Below, in pieces: positions 16,140-23,318 of a DNA stretch of 41,241 nucleotides (the stretch's first letter is position 1; each line of letters starts with the position of its first letter). The position numbers and the translations under genes were made by a program. The stretch lies in the NCBI GenBank assembly GCA_003599745.1, contig QZJL01000052.1:1-41241 (forward strand), written 5' to 3'. The notes under the pieces are model-generated. The model saw only the letters and a program-made list of their open reading frames with translations, was not told the DNA's origin and searched no databases. The stretch is from Dehalococcoidia bacterium. GTDB lineage: Bacteria > Chloroflexota > Dehalococcoidia > Dehalococcoidales > SURF-40.

Positions 16140-16934
16140 ATGGCAAGCGATTTGGCAAAACCGGTCATCGTCATCACCACTTTCGGCACCAGCATCCCTG
16201 ACGGCCTGAAAGACTTGGAGAACGTTGACACGCTGGTCACCTCGACCTACCCCGGCTACGACGTGCGCTGGGTGTTCGGCGGCATATCGGTGCGCGAGGG
16301 ACTTGCCCGGAAAGGGCAGACCACCATCTTCCAGCGCAAAGTCCCGGTCCGCAGCCTTTTGGAGCTTTACGGCGACCTTAAAAAAGAGGGCAAACGAAAT
16401 ATCGCCGTGCAGTATCTTTTCCTGCTGCCCGGTTCGAAAGGCACCGACCCGCATATGGAAGCTGGCGACACCGCCGGTCTTAACGTGGAGTTCGGCTACC
16501 CGCTGCTGGCGCCGCCCGATAACGTCGCCCGAGTGGCCGATGCCCTTGCACCTCATTTCGGCGGCCAGGACACGGTGACGCTTATCGCCGCCCATGGCAA
16601 CGGCGAGGTGCCCACCCTCAATGTCCCGCTTCTCCAGATGGATAGCTACGTGCGCAAGCACTATAGAAACACTTTCCTAGCGACCGTAGTCGGCCCGCCG
16701 GGTACCGAAATCGCCTTCGCCGACGCCCGGGAGACCGGCCTCAAGAAGGTCAAGTTCTTCCCGATGCTTTTCGTGGCTGGTGACCGCCTCACCCAGGCGG
16801 TTATGAGCGATGACCCGAAGTCGTTCAAAAATCAACTGGGGCTGGAGGCCACTACCGAGGCAGGGCTGGGCAGTAATAAGGAAGTAATGAAAATCTGGAT
16901 GGAAAGCATAGACTGGACGCTGGCGCGGTTCTAA
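16140..16934 (+). CDS. CbiK-like sirohydrochlorin cobalt/nickel chelatase
   Basis: This 264-residue protein starts VIVITTFGTSIPDGLKDLENV, typical of the CbiK family. Its members insert Co2+ into sirohydrochlorin (cobalamin route) or act in haem or F430 routes. The first catalytic histidine is plausibly H152 in AAHGNGEV. In the second signature, the family sequence VAGDH is here VAGDR (R216), although the surrounding FFPMLFVAGD and SDDPKSFKNQLG are conserved. The loss of this metal ligand is unusual. The gene may encode a variant chelatase, or a protein acting on another tetrapyrrole. It has its own promoter and is followed by an intrinsic terminator. There is no signal peptide. Confidence 0.82.
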   Translation: MASDLAKPVIVITTFGTSIPDGLKDLENVDTLVTSTYPGYDVRWVFGGISVREGLARKGQTTIFQRKVPVRSLLELYGDLKKEGKRNIAVQYLFLLPGSKGTDPHMEAGDTAGLNVEFGYPLLAPPDNVARVADALAPHFGGQDTVTLIAAHGNGEVPTLNVPLLQMDSYVRKHYRNTFLATVVGPPGTEIAFADARETGLKKVKFFPMLFVAGDRLTQAVMSDDPKSFKNQLGLEATTEAGLGSNKEVMKIWMESIDWTLARF

Positions 16935-16959
16935 CATTCCAGTATTGGCTGAAAACCGG

Positions 16960-17000
16960 GGTGCGCCGTGGTTTGTCGCAAACGGCGCACCTTTCTTTTT
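16960..17000. terminator. Intrinsic terminator between convergent genes
   Basis: GGTGCGCC (16960-16967) pairs with GGCGCACC (16984-16991). Inside it GTTTG pairs with CAAAC around a TCG loop. TTTCTTTTT follows on the plus strand (16992-17000). It ends the CbiK-like transcript and lies just before the convergent 3' end of the cytochrome gene at 17014. Confidence 0.85.
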
Positions 17001-17013
17001 CCCTGGTACGGCG

Positions 17014-18081
17014 CTATGCCGGGTGAGAAAGCGGGCTGGTGATGAGCATCAGCACCAGCATTGCGCCAAGCAGGGCGATGATTATCAGGCCGATTAGCGG
17101 CACCCGCCGGGTGTCGGTGCCGGCGCCGCTCCGGGCCAGCGGTATGCGGTAGACCTGGTAGAGATTATAGAAATAGACGACCCAGATAATCATCGCCACC
17201 AGCAGGATTGGCGCCAGCCAGAATAGCGTGCCGGAGGGCAGGCGGAAGACGGTCGGCGGGGCGAATCCTTCTTCTTCAAGCTTGAGGCGTTCCGGGCCGA
17301 TAAACCGTGCTTCGCCGAGCGTGGGGACTTTGATACCCACCTCGGTACGGTAGAAGATACGGTCGGTGTCCGGCATTTCCATGGTTGTCTGGGCTTCCGA
17401 TGCCCCAAAGGATGCTCCGACGGTCATATCGCCGAAATGCCGGGGAATATACTCCAGCGTGGCGATTCCATCGCGGTCGGTGATTGCCTCTCCGATCTTC
17501 ATCGGGGCACTCGTGAAAAAATCTTTCAGGACGTAAAAATTGACCGTTTCTCCCCGAACCGGATTTCCCTGCAAATCCCTGAGCGAAGCTCTAAGGGTGA
17601 GGGGTTCTCCGGCTTCAGCCATGGCCGGGGCGGCAAGCTGCAAAGTTGTCGGAAAGACCGCGCCCGATTCGGACAGGGGCGCTGCCGGTACTGCCTCACC
17701 CAGCAACCAGAGATAAGTCAGCACCTGCCAATGCTGTTCTTCCGAAAGGGAGGACTTAAAGGGCGGCATACCCTGGCTGATGAGGCCATCGGCAAGACGC
17801 CAGAGAGAATAGTCAGGCTTCTGTTCCAGCTGTTTTTGCCAGGCGGCGGCGCTGAAGTCGGCGCTGGTAACCCCGGCCCCGGTTGTACCGTGGCAGCCGA
17901 TACAGGAACGCTGGTAGATTTCTTTGCCCGCCTGCTGGGCCTGGGCATCGTCCCAGGGGAAGGGGTTGGTCCTGCCGGCATAGGGCGGCGGCACTTCGGT
18001 GTCCTGGGCTAAAACACCGGCTGTCAGAATCATCATCAGAATGGCTGCGGCGATGACCCCGAGGAGCAAACGTATTTTCAT
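17014..18081 (-). CDS. Membrane-anchored monohaem cytochrome c with Ig-like domain
   Basis: This 355-residue protein has a signal peptide (residues 1-25, cleaved near LAQD). A cytochrome c domain carries haem motif CIGCH (C60, C63, H64) and a likely Met ligand in GMPPF (M105). Residues 145-240 resemble an immunoglobulin/carboxypeptidase-regulatory beta sandwich (GNPVRGETVNFYV, TDRDGIATLEYIP). Two C-terminal transmembrane helices lie near 286-307 and 328-347. It would sit on the outer face of the membrane. The gene's 5' end overlaps the NrfD-like gene by four bases. It probably passes electrons to or from the FeS/NrfD module upstream. Confidence 0.88.
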   Translation of the reverse strand: MKIRLLLGVIAAAILMMILTAGVLAQDTEVPPPYAGRTNPFPWDDAQAQQAGKEIYQRSCIGCHGTTGAGVTSADFSAAAWQKQLEQKPDYSLWRLADGLISQGMPPFKSSLSEEQHWQVLTYLWLLGEAVPAAPLSESGAVFPTTLQLAAPAMAEAGEPLTLRASLRDLQGNPVRGETVNFYVLKDFFTSAPMKIGEAITDRDGIATLEYIPRHFGDMTVGASFGASEAQTTMEMPDTDRIFYRTEVGIKVPTLGEARFIGPERLKLEEEGFAPPTVFRLPSGTLFWLAPILLVAMIIWVVYFYNLYQVYRIPLARSGAGTDTRRVPLIGLIIIALLGAMLVLMLITSPLSHPA

Positions 18082-19439
18082 CTTAAGCTCCTCACTTTTT
18101 CCCTGGCTTCAGCTTCCGGCAGTGCCGGTCTCGTCTCTTTCTTTTCGGATTCTTCGGCGACCTCCCAGATGGAGATTAGCGGCAGGACTTTAGCTAAAAT
18201 CACGAAAATCAGGATGAAGGCGGCAAAAGACCCAGCGGTAATTGACCACTCTACCCAGGTCGGCTGGTAAGCCCCGAACTCAAAGGGCATCAGTGGTACC
18301 TGGAGTGAGGGGATGATGATGACAAACCGCTTGAGCCACATCCCGATATTCACCAGCACGCCGGCGACCACCAGCCTGGGGATGGTCGGCCACTGGCGGA
18401 AGACGATGAGAAAGGCCGGGATGAGCATACCGCCCACCACGAACGCCCAGAACCAGGGGGCATTCGAACCGAAAAGCAGGATTTCCAGGAGGTGTTTATC
18501 CTCGACCATCAGCTTGTAGCCGGTCGTCAGGTACTCACTTACGGTCAGATAAAGGTAAAGGGCGAGCGCGGTCAGCAACAGATAGCCCAGATTTTTGAAA
18601 TGTTTTTCGGTGAGGTATTCTTCGAAATGGAAGAACCTGCGGAAGATAGCCATCACGATGATGATAGAAGCTATCCCCGAAAAAATTGCCCCGATGACGA
18701 AGTAAATACCGAAGACGGTCGAGTCCCAGCCGGGGCGCATCAGCATGGAAAAGACGAAGGAAACCACGGTGTGGACTGATATAGCGATGGGGATAATCAG
18801 GATTGCCTGGATGCTGATTGCTCGCTCCAGCCGTTTTCGCTGCCGGGGGGTGTTTTGCCAGCCGACTGCCAGTAGCGTGTAGGCCGTCCGCTTGAGGGAT
18901 GAAGCTCCCCGGCCCAGCCGGTCACGCATCAGGGCGAAGTCGGGGATGAGCGGCAGGTAAAGATAAATCAGACTGCCGGTGAGGTAGGAGGTGATGGAGA
19001 CGATGTCCCAGAGCAGGGGTGACTGGAAGCGCCCGAAGACCACGATGTGCCATACCCGGTCGGGGCGTCCCAGGTCTATAATGGGCATAAGCGCACCCAC
19101 CGATATGGCGACTACCGTAATCATCTCGGCCATGCGGGTTACCGGCGTGCGCCAGCCGGCGTGGGTGACGCGCAAAATTGCCGAGATGAGCGTTCCGGCG
19201 TGGCTGATGCCGATGAAAAAGACGAAATTCACCAGGTAGAGTCCCCACAGCACCTGGTCACGCATGCCGGTTGATACCAGGCCGTAGCGGAGCTGGACGA
19301 CAAAGGCGTAAAGCCCCCACAGGACAACCGCCAGTAGGGAAAAGACAAAAACGCGGTAGGCTGGGCTGGTACCGGCGAGTGGCCTCAGCACCGTTCGTTC
19401 CAGGCGCTCGGTATAGCTTTCGGTGCCGCCGAATCTCAT
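18078..19439 (-). CDS. NrfD/PsrC-type quinone-interacting membrane subunit
   Basis: This 453-residue protein has about ten hydrophobic segments, including LLAVVLWGLYAFVV, LWGLYLVNFVFFIGISHAGTL and VVAISVGALMPIIDLGRPDR. The GxSHAGTLISAxLR segment and the DLGRPDRVWHI loop are characteristic of the NrfD/PsrC/ActC superfamily, which exchanges electrons with menaquinol on one side of the membrane. It lies between the FeS protein (4-base overlap upstream) and the cytochrome c (4-base overlap downstream). The three genes are therefore tightly coupled in one operon. In this form the module resembles parts of alternative complex III and of polysulfide or tetrathionate reductases, without a catalytic Mo subunit in the window. 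Confidence 0.9.
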   Translation of the reverse strand: MRFGGTESYTERLERTVLRPLAGTSPAYRVFVFSLLAVVLWGLYAFVVQLRYGLVSTGMRDQVLWGLYLVNFVFFIGISHAGTLISAILRVTHAGWRTPVTRMAEMITVVAISVGALMPIIDLGRPDRVWHIVVFGRFQSPLLWDIVSITSYLTGSLIYLYLPLIPDFALMRDRLGRGASSLKRTAYTLLAVGWQNTPRQRKRLERAISIQAILIIPIAISVHTVVSFVFSMLMRPGWDSTVFGIYFVIGAIFSGIASIIIVMAIFRRFFHFEEYLTEKHFKNLGYLLLTALALYLYLTVSEYLTTGYKLMVEDKHLLEILLFGSNAPWFWAFVVGGMLIPAFLIVFRQWPTIPRLVVAGVLVNIGMWLKRFVIIIPSLQVPLMPFEFGAYQPTWVEWSITAGSFAAFILIFVILAKVLPLISIWEVAEESEKKETRPALPEAEAREKVRSLR

Positions 19440-20356
19440 TTAGTCGTCTCCCCCCAGGGCCATACACCGGGATGGTAGTCATACCCGGTGCCGCCGTAGC
19501 TCCACACCGGTTTAAGAAACGGGCGGGGGTCGTCGGCATGTCGGCGGAAATTCTCGCCATGACCTGGTAAATACCAGACCCGGGGCTGGGTGCCCAGCTC
19601 GTCCTTGTAGCGGTAGGCGTTGTTGGCGTCAAGGAACTTAGACAGCTGCACCACCTCCATCCCATTCGAGGCGACGTCTTCGTTAAGGTCGCCCATGTAG
19701 AGGGCTTTCATCGGGCAGCCGGATACGCAGAACGGTAGCTTGCCGTCACGCAGCATATGGGCGCAGAACATGCACTTGATGACGGTGCCCTTTACCGCCG
19801 GCACGGGGTAAAGTGGCGAATACCTGGCAAGGGCAGCCTCGGGAGGAAGCTCCGGTTCGGCCCAGTTGAAAAAGCGCCGGTGGTAGGGGCAGGCCCCCAT
19901 GCACATGCGGCAGCCGATACAACGCCGGTGGTCAATGAGGACGATACCCTCGTCGTCACGGTAAGTTGCCGCCACCGGGCAAACGTTGACGCAGGGCGGG
20001 TTCTCGCACTGGAAGCAGGGGGTGGGCATGAAGTAGCTGCCACCGCCGGACATACCCACCTCATAGACCTGAATCCACTGCTGTCCTTTAGGGACAAAAT
20101 GCCCGGCAATGCAGGCCTGGGTGCACTGCGGCGGCGCGTCAATCGTGACGCAGCCCTCGCATTTCTTTAAGTCAATCACCATGCACCAGGCACGGGTTCT
20201 GGCCTGAGCCGCATCGCCGGCAGCCCTCGGCTCTGAGGCTTGTGTCTGGCCGAACAGTCTCGGCAGGGCATACGATGAGGCGGCAATCAGTCCAACCGTA
20301 CTACCCACTCCCTTGATAAAATCACGCCTCGATAGCCCTTTTTCTTTACGCTGCAC
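19436..20356 (-). CDS. Tat-exported four-cluster ferredoxin-type subunit
   Basis: The 306-residue protein starts with a Tat signal (SRRDFIKG at residues 9-16, then a hydrophobic stretch) and is thus exported folded. Four cysteine groups follow: C66, C69, C78, C82 (CEGC...CTQAC); C114-C126 (CFQCENPPCVNVC); C146-C156 (CIGCRMCMGAC); and a fourth beginning CMFCAHM and ending FCVSGC. This is the DmsB/NrfC/PsrB-type arrangement for four iron-sulfur clusters. Translation begins at GTG 20354-20356 behind GGAAGGAC. It would relay electrons between the NrfD-type subunit and the cytochrome, or to an unseen catalytic subunit. Confidence 0.9.
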   Translation of the reverse strand: MQRKEKGLSRRDFIKGVGSTVGLIAASSYALPRLFGQTQASEPRAAGDAAQARTRAWCMVIDLKKCEGCVTIDAPPQCTQACIAGHFVPKGQQWIQVYEVGMSGGGSYFMPTPCFQCENPPCVNVCPVAATYRDDEGIVLIDHRRCIGCRMCMGACPYHRRFFNWAEPELPPEAALARYSPLYPVPAVKGTVIKCMFCAHMLRDGKLPFCVSGCPMKALYMGDLNEDVASNGMEVVQLSKFLDANNAYRYKDELGTQPRVWYLPGHGENFRRHADDPRPFLKPVWSYGGTGYDYHPGVWPWGETTK

Positions 20357-20397
20357 TTGACTGTCCTTCCACTGAAACTGCTTTTGCCCTGTATAGC

Positions 20398-21150
20398 TTA
20401 CTTCGTTTTGTCGCCACGCAGGGCGTTTAGAATGTCCATAGTGAGCGGGATGATGGTGCTGTTCCTTTCACCGGCCATCTCCACCAGGGTCTGCAGGTAG
20501 CGGAGCTGCAGCGCCACCGGTTGTTTTGAGATGATGGATGCCGCCTCGGCCAGGGTATCCGCCGCCTGGCGCTCGCCATGGGCGTGGATTATCTTGGCGC
20601 GTTTTTCGCGCTCGGCTTCAGCCTGCCGGGCCATTGCCCGCTGCATGGCGTCGGGTAGAAGCACGTCCTTGACCTCCACCAGTGTCGCCCGCACGCCCCA
20701 CGGCTCCTCGCTCTGCTCGTCAATTATCTGCCGCAGCCGGAGGTTTATCTGGTCGCGGTGCGCCAGAAGCTCGTCCATCTCCGACTGGCCGAGGACGCTT
20801 CGCAGGGTGGTGAGCGCCAGCTGGATGATAGCCTCACGGTACTGCTCGACGTTGATGACCGCTTTCGCCGGGTCAATCGCCTGGAAATAGACGACGGCGT
20901 CCACCTTAACCGTCACGTTGTCCCGGGTGATGACCTCTTGCGGCTCCAGGACGGTGGTTACGATGCGCAGGGAAACCTTGGTCATGCGGTCAATGATGGG
21001 GATAATCAGATTGAAGCCGGGGTTTCTCACGCCGGCAAGGCGGCCAAAACGGAGCACCACGCCGCGTTCATACTGCTTGACGATTCTGATAGAAGCCGCA
21101 AGCAATGCCAGTACCACGACCACGATAAGAGTAATAAGCCAGGGATTCAT
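20398..21150 (-). CDS. SPFH/stomatin-like (slipin) membrane protein
   Basis: This 250-residue protein has an N-terminal membrane anchor (residues 4-22) followed by IVKQYERGVVLRFGRL, an SPFH domain opening. GFNLIIPIIDRM, VITRDNVTVKVDAVVYF and ALTTLRSVLGQSEMDELL complete the domain. A helical region with AEAEREKRAKIIHAHGERQAA closes the protein. Stomatin/slipin proteins form ring-like oligomers that scaffold membrane proteins, often with an NfeD partner. No nfeD gene is visible here. It sits 41 bases upstream of the FeS/NrfD/cytochrome operon on the same strand and may be transcribed with it. Confidence 0.92.
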   Translation of the reverse strand: MNPWLITLIVVVVLALLAASIRIVKQYERGVVLRFGRLAGVRNPGFNLIIPIIDRMTKVSLRIVTTVLEPQEVITRDNVTVKVDAVVYFQAIDPAKAVINVEQYREAIIQLALTTLRSVLGQSEMDELLAHRDQINLRLRQIIDEQSEEPWGVRATLVEVKDVLLPDAMQRAMARQAEAEREKRAKIIHAHGERQAADTLAEAASIISKQPVALQLRYLQTLVEMAGERNSTIIPLTMDILNALRGDKTK

Positions 21151-21241
21151 CAGTAAGCCTCCTTTTCAGGTTAGGGTCGCTTTTTCTAACTGTTTCCGTC
21201 CCGATTTTCGCCGATGGACACCGTGAGCACTGAATGTTTGG

Positions 21242-21727
21242 TTATCCCTTTAGCTCAGACGCAAAAGCACGTTCGCTCACCAGCACCTGGAAAGCGTCGT
21301 GCAGTCTGGAGTTTATGACCCGGATAAGCCCGCTGAGTATTTCGTAGCCCAGGTGGCTGTCTTCCTTCATAAGAGCCTGGAGCCGGTTGCTGTTGATGGC
21401 CAGTCCCCGGGTATTCTGCAGACAGACCGCCGTAAGAACATATGCTCCGGGCTCAATAAAAGCTGACCAGCCCGCCACTTCGTTTTTGCCCACGACATCA
21501 ACCGTTATCTTCCTAGGTGACTGCGGCGACGCGGCTGGCATCGCTATCTGTAGGGCCACCCTGCCCTCTTCAATCACCAGGAGTTCTTCCGCTCTGGCCT
21601 GCTCTTTGAAAATGGTCGTACCGGCCTCGTACAGACGGCTTTCCGCCAGGCTGGCGATTTTTCCCAACTCGGTGTTATTCAACGCAGCAAATACCGGGCA
21701 CTGTTTAAGAACATTCTTCGCGGTCAT
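21242..21727 (-). CDS. Cyclic-nucleotide-binding-domain protein without HTH
   Basis: The protein is 161 residues long. It has LKQCPVFAALNNTELGKIASLAE and LYEAGTTIFKEQARAEELLVIEEGRVAL, typical of the CAP-type cNMP-binding beta barrel, with an ending helix but no winged-helix DNA-binding domain. The phosphate-binding cassette of true cAMP binders (FGExAL) is not seen; NEVAGWSAFI takes its place, so the ligand may be something else. I place the start at ATG 21727 behind GGAGG (21732-21736), rather than at in-frame GTG 21754. The gene overlaps the upstream receiver-membrane gene by 23 bases, so the two are coupled. It probably serves as an effector or scaffold for a membrane partner. Confidence 0.78.
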   Translation of the reverse strand: MTAKNVLKQCPVFAALNNTELGKIASLAESRLYEAGTTIFKEQARAEELLVIEEGRVALQIAMPAASPQSPRKITVDVVGKNEVAGWSAFIEPGAYVLTAVCLQNTRGLAINSNRLQALMKEDSHLGYEILSGLIRVINSRLHDAFQVLVSERAFASELKG

Positions 21728-22403
21728 CAATCCTCCGGACATATCCTTTGTCACCCAAACCGTACCAGAGCCGGTTCAAAATTTTGGCGGCGGACCCTAA
21801 GACCAACAACACGGCACCGGCGATGGCGATAAAGAAGCCGGGTAATGCCAGGAACAGGGTTACGATGAATATCAGGCCGAGCAGGACGGCGATGATTCCG
21901 GCCAGCATCGCTTTATCGCACAGGACGAAAATCAGGTTTTTAAGGTTCTGGCCGGGGCTTAACTGGATGCTGGCAAAGACGGGTGAATCGTAAGTTCTGG
22001 CTTTGCTGACCAGTTCCTGCAGGGTGAAGGGGATGCGTTTGCCGCCGGTTTCCCGGAAGAATAGCGGTACGAAGTCTGAACTCATGACGCCCTCACCGGG
22101 TATGGTGTCGGTATTGACCAGGACGACGCGGGTGTTGGGTATTTCCTGTGTTGCCGTTTGGGCGGTATCCAGACCGCCGATTTGCGTGAGCGGGACAGCC
22201 GCCAGCGCTACGGTGTGCGGCAGGTGGCTGTCAATGATGACCACGTCAGGGCGCAGGCTTCTGGCTAAGGCGATGGTGCCGGGGGCGTTTTCCGCCTGGC
22301 CGATAACGACTGCCTGCGGCTGTTCTTCAACCATTGCCCGCAGAAAGCGCCGGTGTTTGGCATGTCCCGATGCGAGAATTACCCGTATATTCCGTCGGCT
22401 CAC
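21705..22403 (-). CDS. Receiver-like domain fused to two membrane helices
   Basis: This 232-residue protein begins RRNIRVILASGHAKHRRFLRAMVEE, which aligns with a response-regulator receiver. RPDVVIIDSHLP places a phosphoacceptor-type aspartate at D58. The acidic pair that normally binds Mg2+ after strand 1 is replaced (ASGHA), so canonical phosphorylation is doubtful. Residues about 165-185 and 188-206 are strongly hydrophobic helices, leaving a short basic C-terminal tail. A receiver ending in membrane helices rather than an output domain is unusual. Translation starts at GTG 22403 with GGAAGGATC upstream. The downstream gene for the cNMP-domain protein overlaps it. Confidence 0.72.
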   Translation of the reverse strand: MSRRNIRVILASGHAKHRRFLRAMVEEQPQAVVIGQAENAPGTIALARSLRPDVVIIDSHLPHTVALAAVPLTQIGGLDTAQTATQEIPNTRVVLVNTDTIPGEGVMSSDFVPLFFRETGGKRIPFTLQELVSKARTYDSPVFASIQLSPGQNLKNLIFVLCDKAMLAGIIAVLLGLIFIVTLFLALPGFFIAIAGAVLLVLGSAAKILNRLWYGLGDKGYVRRIDDREECS

Positions 22404-22608
22404 GATCCTTCCAAATCAGGAACAGTCCTGTCCTAAGTGTGAGGATAACACGCCGGCTGGAGAGGTGAAATCGTGGGAACAATTGAACTTTGGTACTTGC
22501 GCAGTAAGTATTTCGCGCGCCGCTACCTGTAGGAAACCCGGTATGACCTACACGGAACTGGGTAGTCGTTTATGATGAGGAGTAGCCTGGACGCCAGCCC
22601 TAAGATGG

Positions 22609-23304
22609 TTAAGCATCCAGAGTTATGAAACCCCGCTTGATGGCGTACTTTACCAGATCGGCGCGGCGGTGCAGTCCCAGCTTGGCGATGATGTGGGCGC
22701 GGTGTGTCTGGACAGTCGCCACGCTGAGCACGAGCAGGTCGGCTATCTCCTGGTTGGTATTGCCCTGGGCGATGAGCCTCAGGATTTCCCTTTCGCGAGG
22801 GGTGAGACCGTCGTAGGTATCTCTCTCGGCGCCGGTATTGATGCGACGCACGTAGTCACTGAGCAGCTTCTTGGTCATGCTGGGATAGATGAAAACGTCG
22901 CCGTTCCAGACGGTGTAAAGGGCGTTGACCAGTTCCTGGGAAGAGCCCCCCTTGATAAAATACCCCGAGGCGCCGGCTTCGAGACTCTTGAAAAAGTAGT
23001 CGTCGCTTTCGTGCATAGTCAGTACCAGGATTTTTACATCGGGGTTCTGTCGCCTTATCTGGCCGATTGCCTCAAGACCGCTGAGGCGGGGCATGGTGAT
23101 GTCCATCAGGATGATGTCGGGCAGGAGTTGTGAGGTTATTTTAACCGCTTGTTCGCCATCAGTGGCCTCGCCTGCTACCTCAATGTCCGGTTGCCCGTCG
23201 AGCAGGGCGCGTAGCCCCTCCCGCACGATGGCGTGGTCGTCGGCTATCAAAACGCGAATCCTTCGCTTCTTTGGCGTCGGTGCCTGAAGTCTTGGTTTAC
23301 TCAT
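22609..23304 (-). CDS. NarL/FixJ-type response regulator
   Basis: This 231-residue regulator has a receiver with DDHAIVREGLRALL (acidic pair), the phosphorylation site in DIILMDITMPRLSG (Asp near residue 72), and LVLTMHE and FIKGG (the conserved Thr and Lys). It ends in a LuxR-type helix-turn-helix, LTPREREILRLIAQGNTNQEIADLL...TVQTHRAHIIAKLG. A basic N-terminal extension of about 15 residues precedes the receiver. Its start is 14 bases after the stop of the histidine kinase, so the pair forms one two-component system. Its target genes may include the neighbouring respiratory module, but no binding site has been identified. Confidence 0.95.
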   Translation of the reverse strand: MSKPRLQAPTPKKRRIRVLIADDHAIVREGLRALLDGQPDIEVAGEATDGEQAVKITSQLLPDIILMDITMPRLSGLEAIGQIRRQNPDVKILVLTMHESDDYFFKSLEAGASGYFIKGGSSQELVNALYTVWNGDVFIYPSMTKKLLSDYVRRINTGAERDTYDGLTPREREILRLIAQGNTNQEIADLLVLSVATVQTHRAHIIAKLGLHRRADLVKYAIKRGFITLDA

Positions 23305-23318
23305 TATCTCGCTCCTTG

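Noticed and set aside
22003-22575. 190-codon plus-strand frame covering the 22404-22608 gap
   Set aside because: Most of it is antisense to the receiver-membrane gene. The part in the gap has no recognisable protein features. A CAGGA-CAG-TCCTG dyad near 22417-22431 is too weak to call.
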